Shown here one piece after another: positions 45,904 to 57,739 of a DNA stretch of 64,000 bases. Where the stretch lies: assembly GCA_036924285.1 (NCBI GenBank), contig JAYKYS010000005.1, positions 25,518,001 through 25,582,000 of the forward strand, in the 5' to 3' direction. A program made the position numbers and the translations under genes. The stretch comes from Asterella californica (Eukaryota; Streptophyta; Marchantiopsida; Marchantiales; Aytoniaceae). A model generated the notes under the pieces. It saw only the letters and a list, made by a program, of their open reading frames with translations. It had not been told where the DNA came from and made no database searches. Within the stretch, counting starts at the first letter, position 1. Every line of letters starts with the position of its first letter.

Positions 45904-48861
45904 AAAGAAAGGAGTCTCCTTCTCGTTTGGTAAATATTGGATCAGACCATCTTACTTCACACTATCCTAATATGTGATTCGGAATCTTGTGTTCAAGTCA
46001 GTTTCTTTTACGTGTATATATATATATAATTATTTTCACCCTTCACATTATCCTAATATGTGATTTGACATCTTGTATTCAAGTGCCTTTTACGTGTAGA
46101 TATATAACTATTATCACCCTTCCATCTTCAGATGAGAGGGTAACATGCTTAATTTATGAACTAACTTTTTTTTTGGAAAGGTTATGTAATAAATAATCTT
46201 TTCATAAAATAATGTTTTTTTTAGCAAGGTACTGGTATTATGTTTTGAGAAATGTGTGCTGTCAGTCTGTGCTTATAGGTTCTCTCTGGATTCAGATGCA
46301 GCTCGTGGTTTTTGCAATATTTGATGTCTATAAAATTATTATAATTAACTTTAAAATTCTTATTTAACATATATACATTTCACGAACATCAGAACACATA
46401 GTAAAAAGAAAACCAACAAATATTTTTCAAATAATCTTGGAGTCCATGTCACCCTAGAGCCAATCTATTGTTGTATCCTGTCCTTGATACCCTCGTTTGT
46501 ATTCTTCTTTACCTCCGCAAGAAGCGCATTTGGCATGCATAGTGAGTAAAGAATCATGAATAATGCTCTATGAGAACTCTGCCAAATGGCCACCAGTTGT
46601 GGTTTCATTTCAATACTGTGCTTTTGCACTGTCAGCTCTACATTACGGTGATCAGTTAGCTCCAGTTAGAGCATCTCCATTGCGAGTATTTAGATGCTCT
46701 CCTAACCAGTTAGGGAGCCTGTTAGGGGAAAGTTTTCTCGTCGCTGATGTTTATACTAGTTTTTTATTTATAAACTTCTTTAAAAATTATCGTACTCTTT
46801 TAACTTAAAGATTGCAATAGAAAACCTTTAACTTCATATCAAATGATCTGAGAAATAATTCTTGATAGTTTTGGAAAAATTGAGTTTCTGATATTCTTTA
46901 GAGATCAATTTAAAGAATACAGTGAAGAAATTAAGTGAATAATTTCTTCACTTAAGATAAAATTCTTTCACTCTTCATTTGTAAATTAGAGATAAGCAGG
47001 TATTATCTCTATACGTGTGGAGATGCTATTAGTTTTCATTGCAAACGGGGAATTGGATTCGACTTACTCACTCATCCCCCTGCTCGATCTCCGTTCCAGC
47101 CGGGAGGCAGCTTAAAAGGAAAAGCAGAGCGATTTCTCTTCTCCAGTTTCAAACTTTTGCTGACAAGGAAAAATTTGTTCCATATTTTCTGAATAACCCA
47201 TAAATTTTACCGATCTGCGTAAGTAATAGATGTTTTGAATCTTTTCTGAAATGTGAAGGATTGAGTACAAGAATGTTGTTTTATAATAGTCGTAACTTTA
47301 AAAGATATAGTAGTTTCGCTCAAAAGCGTGTTCTTTATTTTTCCTCTTTCAAAATATTAAGCTGGAGAAAAAAGTTTCACGCCACAAAAAGATATATATA
47401 TTTAAAGCCCAAGGCGCAAAGCGCAGAAAACGCTCTGTGCTTTGCTTACTTTGCGGGCTTTCTGTCATTCAGGCTAGCTCATAAGCTAGGACACAATAAG
47501 CTTTACAGATATCATCACCAAAGCTCTTGAACCGGTCACGCTTGTCAGTTTTCACTCCGTCCGTAATACGACGCTGTTTTCACGCCATTGTGAGCACTTC
47601 CCCACCCTCACATGGCCTTCAGATGCCTCCTTTTGCCAGATTCCCGAGTCATTGGCTCGAGTCCTCAAGTACGTCGTCCCAGTTCCCTTGTGAAACACGA
47701 GCTGGATATGTCCTGACACGACTTTTGATGATCTAGCTCAGAGAGTAGCTGATTCTTCTGGAACAGATTCGTGACTTTGTTGCTGGCAAGAGCTGATAAA
47801 GGTAGTGGCAGCCTGGCAGGTAGCGCAAGTGGTGAATCAGGCACAAGAGCCAAGAATTTCAGTGGTGGAAGATATTTCGCAACTCGTGGAGAAAAGTTGG
47901 TGCTAGTGCTTTATCGTTTGTGGAGCTGGTTATCTTTCAAGTTTTCGGTACAGCTGCCGGGCTGACAGTCGTGCGAATATTATTCCCATCTCCGGCTGGT
48001 GGTGAGGAATAAGAGTTTCTCAGTCCTCGTCCCTAGGCTACATGTTAACTTTACCAATATTATTATTGCCTTGCAGATATATTACTATCAAAATAGTCAT
48101 ATATTGTTCTTTGTCGCTTCATCGTACAACCTGTTCATGCAGCGCGCCACGACATCAGTTATTAGCATTAGAGTTAACTCTGAGTCCTTAACGGATCCAA
48201 GTCTGTCACCCATGGGGGAGTGACTCCCCGGGAGTCCACGTTATAACGGTCCAAATTCCCAGTTCTTGGAAACGGTAACAAATCTGTTTATTCTTACAGT
48301 AGAATTTAGTTCAAAGCAGCATCTATATTTTATTCACTACGTTGTTCATATGAGGTCTTCACGGTGTTGACTCGACTTTATCTAAAGTTTTATTTTTCAC
48401 TTTTAAGAACTCTTTTCGCCGAGTAGCTTCTGCTCTTAGGGCATCTTCATGGGAGTCACTGGAACGCTATTAGAGGTGTCAAAGTTATGAGAAAATATTT
48501 TTTAATGAAAAAGAAAAAATAATCATAAAATTATCACAAATGACTTTCTGCAGAAGAATGATTCATTCTGGGTCGCACTTGTGACTTGACACCACGATCT
48601 CTTTAACCATCATTCTTCTTATAAGAGGAGTCATGGACCGTGACAGATGACATGACATTTAGACCGTGCTCTTCCGCTGCAGGGGATAAGAACAAGAGAG
48701 AGATCAGAGGGAGCCGGAGTCTAGAGGCAAAACTGAAAGTGGTTTAAAGCAAGTCTTGCGAGAGCTTCAGCCGTTAAAATATTTGGTCAATTTTTGAGTC
48801 GGTGCATGACTTTCATAATGAAAGCGGTGATGAAAAATGATGGCTAGGTCTTCATTTGCTC
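45904..48861 (+). repeat. 2.96 kb tandem unit, copy 1 (uninterrupted)
   Basis: This unit is repeated directly from 48862 onward. Both copies start AAGAAAGGAGTCTCC, and the short string AAGAA also closes the second copy at about 60124. Divergence is low (a few percent by eye). Contents are a TA-dinucleotide tract near 46013, a Tourist-like MITE, hairpin-like CGCAAAGCGCAGAAAACGC sequence near 47412, and no recognised gene. It carries the intact target site (48018-48025) into which the large element jumped in copy 2. Confidence 0.85.
46669..47028 (+). mobile_element. Tourist-like MITE (PIF/Harbinger type), copy A
   Basis: A 360 bp element begins GAGCATCTCCA and ends TGGAGATGCTA, an 11 bp terminal inverted repeat with one mismatch at the outermost base. 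It is flanked by TTA on both sides (46666-46668 and 47029-47031). The TTA target duplication and short TIR are typical of non-autonomous PIF/Harbinger elements in plants. It has no coding capacity. It was present before the surrounding unit was duplicated. Confidence 0.75.
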
Positions 48862-49635
48862 AAGAAAGGAGTCTCCTTATCGTTGGTAAATACTAGATCA
48901 GACCATCTTACTTCACACTATCCTAATATGTGATTTGAAATCTTGTGTTCAAGTTGGTGTCTTTTACGTATATATATATATATATATTTATTATCACCCT
49001 TCACATTATCCTAATATGTGATTTGAAATCTTGTGTTCAAGTCAGTGCCTTTTACGTGTAGATATATAATTATTATCACCCTTCCATCTTATATGAGAGG
49101 GTAACATGCTTAATTTATTACCTAACTTTTTTTCTGAAAGACTAGGTAATAAACGATCTTTTCATAAAGTAATGTTTTCTTTGGAGCAAGGTCCTGGTAT
49201 TATGTTTTGAGAAACGTGTGCTGTCAGTCTGTGCTTATTGGTTCTCTCTGGATTCAGATGCAGCTCGTGGTTTTTGTAATATTTGATGTCTATAAAATTA
49301 TTATAATTTACTTTAGAATTCTTATTTAACATATATACATTTCACGAACATCAAAACATATAGTAAAAAGAAAACCAACGAATATTTTTCAAATAATCTT
49401 GGAATCCAGGTCACCCTAGAGCCAATCTATTGTTGTAGCTTGTCCTTGATACCCTCGCTTGTCTTCTTCTTTAGCTCCGCAAGAAGCGCATTTGGCATGC
49501 ATAGTGAGTGAAGAATGATGAGTAATGCTCCATGAGAACTCTGCCAAATGGTATTCGTTCACTTGTGGTTTCACTTCAATACTGTGCTTTTGCACTGTCT
49601 GCTCTCCATTACGGGTGATCAGTTAGCTCCAGTTA

Positions 49636-49984
49636 GAGCATCTCCATTGCGAGTATTTGGAGGCTCTCCTAACCAGCTAGGGAGCCAGTTAGGGGAAAAT
49701 CTTCTCGTCGCTGATCTTTATACTAGTTTTTTATTTATAAAATTCTTTAAAAGTTATCGTACCTTTTTTACTTAAAGATTGCAATAGAAAACCTTTAGCT
49801 TCGTATCAAATGATCTGAGAAATAATTCTTGATAGTTCTGGGAAAAAATGAGTTTCTGATATTCTTTAGAGATCTATTAAAGAATACAGTGAAAAAATTA
49901 TTCACTTAAAGATAAAATTCTTTCACTCTTCATTTGTAAATTAGACATAAGCAGGTATTTATCTCCATACGTGTGGAGATGGTA
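49636..49984 (+). mobile_element. Tourist-like MITE, copy B
   Basis: Counterpart of 46669-47028 in the second tandem unit, with the same GAGCATCTCCA end and flanking TTA (49633-49635, 49985-49987). The right terminal repeat has an extra mismatch (TGGAGATGGTA) and the body has small deletions. It was copied with its host unit rather than by transposition. Confidence 0.75.
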
Positions 49985-50984
49985 TTAGTTTTCATTGCCA
50001 ACAGGGAATTGGATTCGACTTACTCACACATCCCCCTGCCGGATCTCCGTTCCAGCCGGGAGGCAGCTTAAAATGAAAAGCAGAGAGATTTCTCTTCTCC
50101 AGTTTCAAACTTTTGCTGACAAGGAAAAATTTGTTTCCATATTTTCTGAATAACCCATAAAGTTTACCGATCTGTGGACGTAATAGATGTTTTGAATCTT
50201 TTCTGAAATGTGAAGGATTGAGTACAAGAAAGTTGTTTTGTAATAGTAGTAACTTTTAAAGATATAGTAGTTTTCTCAAAAGCGTGTTATTTACTTTTCC
50301 TCTCTCAAAATATTAAGCAGGAGAACAAAGTTTCACGCCACAAAAAAGTATATATATTTAAGGCCGAAGGCGCTAAGCGCAGAAAACGCTCTGTGCTTTG
50401 CTTACTTTGCGGGTTTTCTGTAATTCAGGCTAGCTCATAAGCTAGGACGCAGTAAGCTTTACAAATATCATCACCAAAGTTCTTGAACCGGTCACGCTTG
50501 TCAGTTTTGACTCCGTCCGTAATACAACGCTGTTTTCACGCCATTCTGAGCACTTCCCCACCCTCACATGGCCTTCAGATGCCTCCTTTTGCCAGATTCC
50601 CGAGTCATTGTGGCGAGTCCTCAAGTACGTCGTCCCAGTTCCCTTGTGAAACACGCGATGGATCAAAAGTCCTGACACGACTTTTGATGATCTAGCTGAG
50701 AGAGTAGCTGATTCTTCTGGAACAGATTCGTGACTTTGCTGGCTGATAAAGGTAGTGGCAGCGTGGCAGGTAACACAAGTGGTGAATAAGGCACAAGAGC
50801 CAAGAATTTCAGCAGTGGAAGATATTTCGCAACTCGTGGAGAAAAGTTGGTGCTAGTGCTTTATCATTTGTGGAGCTGGTTATCTTTCAAGTTTTCGGTA
50901 CAGCTGTCGAGCTGACAGTCGTGCGAATATTATTCCCATCTCCCGCTGGTGGTGAGGAATATAAGAAATAAGAGTTTCTCAGTC

Positions 50985-51331
50985 GCTTTGGTCTAACCCT
51001 CCTCCTGTCTAGGAGGGGAGGAGGGGGCCCTAGGTCCCACGCTTGGCCTGCCTTGGCTTTCCGGCAGTCCGCATTTCGCAATGCATCTCCGACCGCGTTC
51101 CAGCTCCAGCGTTCCGGAGATCGTTGCATCCCGCTCGCCTGGTTCCGCTCTGCTATGATGGCCTCCGTCCTGTTGCTCGGCTTCCGTTCTGTCGCTCTAA
51201 CGGTGTGTCTTGACGCGCGACTCTTGTTGTGTCGATCTCTCAGCTATCGCGACGCGACGCCAGATTAGGACGGGACAGCCATTAGCAAGCAGCAAAGATA
51301 GATTAGCGCGCAGGAGAACACTGTGTTCACG
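50985..51331 (+). repeat. left terminal inverted repeat of the Pack-type element
   Basis: GC-rich, CpG-rich sequence matching the reverse complement of 58908-59313 with indels, from GCTTTGGTCTAACC inward to GAGAACACTGTGTTCACG. It contains a short G/C-rich hairpin (CCCTCCTCC with GGAGGAGGG) near 50997-51025. The open frames across it are a by-product of composition. Confidence 0.85.
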
Positions 51332-51740
51332 TCTGATAACTCGATGTCAATTGAGGCTCGATCTCAGAGTCCAGCTCGATTTCTCATGAACTATGTTCCA
51401 CGTTGATTACTGTAGCGAATTACTGTAGCAAGGAAGAATATAGGAAGCGTTGATTACTGTAAGCGAATTACTACACCGAGGAGGAATATTTTCCAAGTAA
51501 GAGTCGGGAGATGACGTGATGGTCAATGAGACCTTCTCTGAGATAACTGGATACTCGGAGAAAGAAATCAGGACGATTCAATCCTGGGAGGCTATTCTCT
51601 GGAGCAGACTAAGTATCGAGGTGTGTGAGTGTGTTGCTTTTTCGCCGTTGAGGCATTATGATTATACTCGTTAGCAAATCTCCTCGTCTTTACAACAGAT
51701 CATGACTTTGAATCCCGACTAGCTCAGGACGGTCTATATC

Positions 51741-51838
51741 AGCTGCAGAAGACTTTGAAGATATATACAAGGAGAAGGTCCAGATTCATCAGCTGCAGAA
51801 GACTTTGAAGATATATACAAGGAGAAGTTTCAGATTCA
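51741..51838 (+). repeat. 50 bp direct tandem repeat, two copies
   Basis: AGCTGCAGAAGACTTTGAAG begins at 51741 and again at 51791. The two 50-base units differ only at a few positions. They lie inside the left part of the Pack-type element, in DNA where I recognise no captured gene. Confidence 0.85.
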
Positions 51839-51839
51839 T

Positions 51840-53516
51840 CAACATCAGTGTGAAACGATTTGAAGTTTGGCTGCTCTGATATTTTCGGTGAGTACAATGT
51901 GAATGCTGATAGTTTTCGCTTAAACATGATGAACAGGCAGGATTCTACTGAACAGAGGCTCCAGTTCACTTTCTTATCTAGCTTAAATATTTCATGAATA
52001 TTATTAATGCATATGCTATTTGCAACTGGTGCCTGTCTGCTAATATAAGCAGTGTATACGTAACGGTTAATGATTACAAGGTCTGTATATAATCTGTATG
52101 TGTCCAGAATCTGCGTAATGCCTATAATCCCTAAGTAAAAACTCGTTGCTTGAATAGTAACTTCGAGCCGTTGACAAATACTACAGAGAACTGAAGTCTC
52201 GAGCTCGTACTCTTTTAAGGGAAAGCACACCACGCATCCAGTGAATTATAAGAACTTCAGTTAAGCTCGGTATATGACAAACGAAAATACCAGAATGCTG
52301 CACGTCTTGTGGACATGCGGATGAATCCGACTGTGAGATTCTAGTCCTACCACTTCAAGCTTTCCATGACTCCACGTAGTAGCGGGTAAAGTGACTGAGA
52401 AGTGGAAACATTGAGGTTTCTAGTTAAGACTAATATTGTGGACCGTACAACTGCACTGATCTCAGTGCTGGGCAGGAGTTGCCAAACTTGCTATGGTTTC
52501 TTTTTTAGTAGAGAGCAGAGTGTCTTTTCCTGAACTGAGCTCAGAAAAGTGTTTCTTCAGTTTGATCACTGCATTGGTAGAAGAACCGCATTCCATAATT
52601 TGGTGGCTTCCTTACCTCACAACGAAAACACTGTCAGGCTGGAATGATCGGGCTTTGTTCGATATTCGAAGTATTGTTCGGAGCCTCAAATCAAAGTCGA
52701 GTTACTCTTGTTGTTTAAAACTTGTTTGGGATCCGGCATTTGGCTTTCATAGCATCACGGAATCACTGGAAATTACTCGTCGGCAGCAAGCTCTTATGTG
52801 AGACGTTTCACCTGTAAACGAGTTCTTAGCTCTTTCTTTTGGTTTCTTTTCTTTTAGACTTGTTTTTAGGGCTTGATTCAGCAGTGGAGCTTTGTTCTAC
52901 GGTTGCAGGGGCTCTGGATTAGCTTTTGGCTTGAGTTCTTGATACCAGTGAACATCTTGTTTAAATTCAGTCTTGTTCAAAATCCGTCTGGTATTTGACG
53001 CACTTCCTCGAGGATGTTGGGAGCTATGTTGGTATCAGTTATTTACCAACTTACTGTCAAGTGATGAGGAGAATGTACTCATGGCAGGCAGGTAGCTGCT
53101 TCTTGGCTTTTCTGAGCATTGAGATTTAGAGTTCCGTATCCTTCAGCAGTCGGAGATAACCAGATCCCAAGATATAAGTCTGTTATGTCCAGTGGAAAAT
53201 TTCCTCACTTTCTTCAACATAGGTAATTATCCTAACGGCTCAAGGAACCCGGCTTTACCCGATCGCTGTAATGTTGTTTTTTTTTAGTCTGTGCGAGTGC
53301 ACAGGCAGTTGATGAGGAGATGCTTTTGCTGTCTTTTACTCTTCATCTCTTTTCTCTCTCGGGTTGAAATTCAGAATCTGTATATGGTCCTTATTCTTGA
53401 TTTCGACAATGACGTCACAAATTTATCCTAACTTGACCGCTATCTTAGCAATGAAGTATCACATTTGCTGATCTCACTGACAAGATGGTCAAGTGATATC
53501 CAAGCACTCGAACATA
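51840..53516. other. interior of the Pack-type element, origin not recognised
   Basis: About 1.7 kb between the left subterminal repeats and the CAND1 fragment. Short open frames (for example 51739-52233 on - and 52493-52801 on +) have no recognised domain. Part may be intron or UTR of captured genes, but this is not demonstrable by eye. Confidence 0.35.
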
Positions 53517-53977
53517 TTTGTGGCGTTTGCTGACAGGCAAGCTTGAAAGCAGAAGAGATACTTAATACCTGACCAGCCGGAGTTGTGCATAGTCCCTCGT
53601 TGTTTCACTGACTCCCAAGCTCATCAAAGGAATCACTTCACCGGTAAGTCTCAACTCTTAAGACTTCTTGTTTCGGCAAGTGACTTCGCCAAGTTTCAGG
53701 ATATCTGGCAACTTTTCTCTGGGCTTTGACTGACGCTACGTAAGCACGTTATGGAAGTAATTTTGAAAATACCAGGTGTCCTATCGTTCTCATAGTTTTC
53801 CAGGTTGTTCCTGTTCACGGAGCTAGTTCATGATGTAGTTAGTAGCTAGTGATTCCAGAGCATTGTATCTTGCCGCCAGGATACAAGCACCAAAGTGAAG
53901 AGCGAGTGCCTCGACATCCTGTGTGACGTGCTCCACCGGTTTGGGTCCCTAATGACTGCCAAACACGAGAAATTGTG
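53517..53977 (+). pseudogene. CAND1: captured CAND1 fragment (cullin-associated NEDD8-dissociated protein)
   Basis: CAND1 is a HEAT-repeat exchange factor for cullin-RING ubiquitin ligases. One piece reads LLTGKLESRRD, then SLVVSLTPKLIKGIT up to a GTAAGT donor at 53644. After a 236-base intron ending CCAG, a second piece at 53880 reads TSTKVKSECLDILCDVLHR and FGSLMTAKHEKL. Both match the N-terminal HEAT region of plant CAND1 in the correct order. Stop codons (TAA and a TAG just before SLVVS) and loss of similarity after HEKLW show it is a dead fragment. The retained intron shows capture from genomic DNA rather than mRNA. Confidence 0.8.
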
Positions 53978-56096
53978 GCACATGCACCATTTGTACAACT
54001 TAATTTGCCTGATGGTCGGGCAGTGTGTGTGACAACTCAGGTTGACCATGTGCTACCAATTCCTCCGCTGATGGGTACTAACAAGATAATCTTCAGCAAT
54101 CGGATTTCAACTCCCTGTAAACTGCAGAAACACGGATGCAGAGGTACTGATGACACTCTGAGCTATAACCAAAATGGAACGTAGTTTGCAAATTCAGATA
54201 GATAATAAAGAAAGGAATATGACAATGACACAAATCAGACAATAGCTGACACATATAGAGGCCGAGAAAATGCCCGCTATCGATATCCTGACTCAGTCAC
54301 TAAGTACAACACAGACAACAACCTGCTCATGATCATTGATCATAAGTTGTGCCGGATTCAAATATCTTACGATATATTTGCAGACATTCAGAAGGGAGTA
54401 TCCGAAATACTTGTAATACTGAATTCAAACCAGAAATGTACACAGTAAACATTCCAGATCTTTAACAAGCTGTCTAATAGACAGGTTTGTAATCAGATAC
54501 TCCTAACGAGCTCCGGCCGATCTAGCTACAGTAGCTTCTATAGAACTAAATCTAACTCCAAAAGTAGATCTACTCATGTCACATCCACCAGTTGTTTGAT
54601 CCTCAGAACACTGGATCCAGGGTATCAACGATATTCGTGATTATTTCCTTGGCCACAGCGCATGAATTGCCATTTATCTGCATGTGTTGGAAGAGAGCCC
54701 GAGTAAGTGCGCGCTTAACCTAGCGTTTGCCAGACGAAAGCTCTCTCGCATGAAATCCATTTTCCTTATTGTCCCCTAAGCCTGATCGATCGCAAGGAGC
54801 AAAATACTTCAAAGTCGTAACTTTCAGGATATCTGAGTAGCCAACTTAGCCAGTAAAGTAATAGATATTACCTTAACTCTGAAGTTGTAGACATCACAGC
54901 CATCAATTACGCTCCCAGTGGCATTCAGAACGTCAAGTTTGAGTTTGCTCTCAAGAGCAGTGACCATGCGGAGTAAAAAACTTGGCAGATGCTTCTGGAC
55001 TATGCTCACAAGGATCTCCTCTTGAAGAATGCGCATGTCGACCTCCGTGCCATGACGGGATGTCCTATTCAGCCACAGATAATTTACATCTGCACTCTGG
55101 TCGGATACCAACCTATCATGACCCTCAGCAGCATCTTTTTCTGCCGCTTGATCTTTATAACTTCTCCTGTTTCACCCCCTCGAGATGCATAATATGACAA
55201 GTAATGCCGATCAGATCTGCTGAACCTGTCTTTATTTCTGGTCAGAGAATATAGTCTATGAACCTGTCTTTAATTTCGGGCCCCAGAATATAGTTCTGTA
55301 CGAGCTGTGATAAAACTCTTTACATTGTGGAGGAGCTAGCAGAACCTCATGCGTGTTTAACTAATCCTCTATCCTTCATGTAGTGCAGATATTTGCGCTG
55401 TCTAATCTCGTGTAGACAACTGCTTCCTGAAATGCAATAAAAGGATTCTTCTCACTGGTCATATGTCAAAGAGTAAGGAAAGAACCTTGACGACTTGGAA
55501 GCCAGCATGAAAGAAGGTGTCGACGGTGATAAGTTTACACATTACACCTGTCCTTTGCTACATTGCGGGACATATGCAAACATGCGAAGATCACAAGGTC
55601 AGAATCAACGACAGCCCTGATAAGCTTCGGTTCGGAAGTGTGTTTCACGACAGTTCAACACACTTCCTGTTACAAGTGTAATACTGTCCACTTCCTATAT
55701 CCTGACAGGCAACCACAGGGTCAACTGTGAGCCTGTGCCTTCGAGTATGGAATACGTAGAACATAAATTTATGGTCCATCGATTCCAACATAATTTAGCT
55801 CCATGAGGCAGCATATGCCGCTATAAAGATAAATAGGCCATTATGCATATAATGGTACACGGGTAGACTATTTTTCAGAGAAAACAGTCACTTACCCCGC
55901 ACACTAAGGTAACATTAAGGTAAGGCCATTATGTAAACTGAGTGGCAGACATTACCTCAAGAAACTCTCCCTTACTCAGCTTTTTTCTCCCTGCAGGAAA
56001 CAAAGAACGTAAATAACTCACAAGATACAGGATCCAACACCCATATCTCCACGCCCTTATGAAAACAATGACCTGAGTTGCGGCACAGCTGTGTAC
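53978..56096. other. interior of the Pack-type element between the CAND1 and TH1 fragments
   Basis: Mostly unrecognised. A - strand segment at 55111-54860 is open and protein-like (MRILQEEILVSIVQKHLPS, then ALESKLKLDVLNATGSV and CDVYNFRVK before a GTAATA donor), which may be an exon of a further captured gene. An 11 bp inverted repeat GGAAGTGTGTT/AACACACTTCC lies at about 55631-55665. Confidence 0.35.
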
Positions 56097-56845
56097 CGGA
56101 TTTGTACAATGGTTGCCTCGCCCTCAATCACTGCCAGTACAGCCTCTGACATGTAGCGCCCCCATTGTTTATTCATGGAAGAGTCAGTCACAGCATAAAG
56201 TAGAAGGCTTTCTGGCTTGAAGTCCGACTGTACGAGGCTCTCCCAGTGGTTCAGTTGGTACAGGTGGTTAAGGGGACCTTGTAAACCACTACCCATTGCA
56301 AGCTTAGAGCTTCTCTGCAAAGTTTCGCTGCCTGCATGTTCAAGAGTATTAACAGCAACCATTAAAAAAAATTCCGAATGGAGAATTCAAACGCAGCAAG
56401 GCCTACAGTACTCCACAGTAAATGCAATCGTTGTTCTTTCTTATATCATCATCCACGATCTTTTAAAATTCAGCCATGTTTAATCTCCAACATGTGAAGA
56501 TCGGTTCAGTGTTCTACCTTCAGTAAAGGCTAAATTGCTAGACCTCCGCTGAAAGTATGGAAGACATTTTCTGAATGGAGATCGAGGACCTCCGACAGCA
56601 TACGTTGAAGGCACAGTTAACAATCCGCAACTTGGTCTCTTGACGTTCTAATGAATTGACCGTAAAAACTTCAGAGAATCTAATCCCTTGCTGGGCAGGA
56701 CTTAATCGAAAGGGAGGTTGGTACTACTTAATACCTGGACAGCTTGTCTCATGTGTGATACTTTAGCAAGCTCTGCTGTGATTGCTGAAGCAAGGCTGCA
56801 TCCTGTGCCCTACGTGTTGTGGGACTCCAACCGAGATCCATGATT
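56097..56845 (-). pseudogene. TH1: captured TH1 fragment (bifunctional HMP-P kinase / thiamine phosphate synthase)
   Basis: Two collinear - strand exons with splice sites. The first, about 56845-56735, reads GTGCSLASAITAELAK then SHMRQAVQ before GTATTAAG; GTGC is the anion-hole motif of the kinase domain. The second, 56331-56097, lies between an ATGCAG acceptor and a GTACAC donor. It reads TLQRSSKLAMGSGLQGPLNH and then LLLYAVTDSSMNKQW and IEGEATIVQIR, the start of the thiamine phosphate synthase domain. In the plant TH1 enzyme these parts are adjacent. The codon before GTGC, expected to be His, is a TAG stop. It is a non-functional genomic capture. Confidence 0.85.
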
Positions 56846-57739
56846 CTCGTGTATATCGGACCCTAATATGAAGAGAATGTTGGTTACACCAAACACCAGA
56901 CAAACCCAGTATTTGTCGTGCACAATATAGTGAGAGCAATAGGGTTATAAAAACAACGAGAGGCTTGGAAGAACGTGATGGCTAGGTTCAAACAACATGA
57001 ACTGGCCTACAGAAAACATGACAAACGTCAGCTACATTCTTCGCAATATTTCTGACTTCGCAATCTCCGTGTTTAAACCACATTCACGGAAACTCTAGTA
57101 ATTTTGGAGAGCCCAAAGAAAATGCTCGTGAAAAGAAGTGGCAGAAGTTTCACAGTCCTATCCGCTAGTGGATCACTCAATTGCGAAAGCTCACAAACGC
57201 TGGAGACTTCAAATGTTGAAGATAACCAACAATTTCAACAGGCTAAGCTGAGAGTTGCAAATGACAGCTGTGTACTATCCTTTGCAGGCCTAACGCTGTG
57301 GTTACACAAACAAGCGGCCAAAATTACGTTATTTCTGTGAGCAGACTTTTGAAAGTTTGCATGTGTACACATAGAGAGGGAGAGTAAAATCCATGTGTCT
57401 CAAAGAAGTCGCAGGAGGAGTTATTACCATCGTAAAGAATATCAACTATATCTTCAGAGCCTGATAAGTGTCCACCTTTTATCAACACGTATCTGAAAAT
57501 TCACAGTAAAAGAGACACAACATCTAGCAGATTCTTCTTGGTAGACTGTACAAAGAGAAGAAACTCTGTCAATGCTGTATATTCTTGGTAGACTGTACAA
57601 AGAGAAGAAACTCTGTCAATGCTGTATACTCTGTGGTCTCTAATGCAACAAAGTATGACAATGCAAATTACTATTCTGGAATGCACGAAGTTGACCGCAT
57701 AAGAAGGCAGGTAACTGATTTATTTACTAGGTTTTACAG
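56846..57739. other. interior of the Pack-type element, with a 47 bp tandem repeat
   Basis: The open + frame at 57104-57340 has no recognised domain. At 57535-57628 a 47-base unit (TTCTTGGTAGACTGTACAAA...) occurs twice in perfect tandem. The remainder could be intron of the flanking captured genes. Confidence 0.4.

Noticed and set aside
50985..51331. Ala/Ser/Phe-rich open frames across the terminal inverted repeats
   Set aside because: By-products of GC-rich sequence; the same frames are disrupted in the partner repeat.
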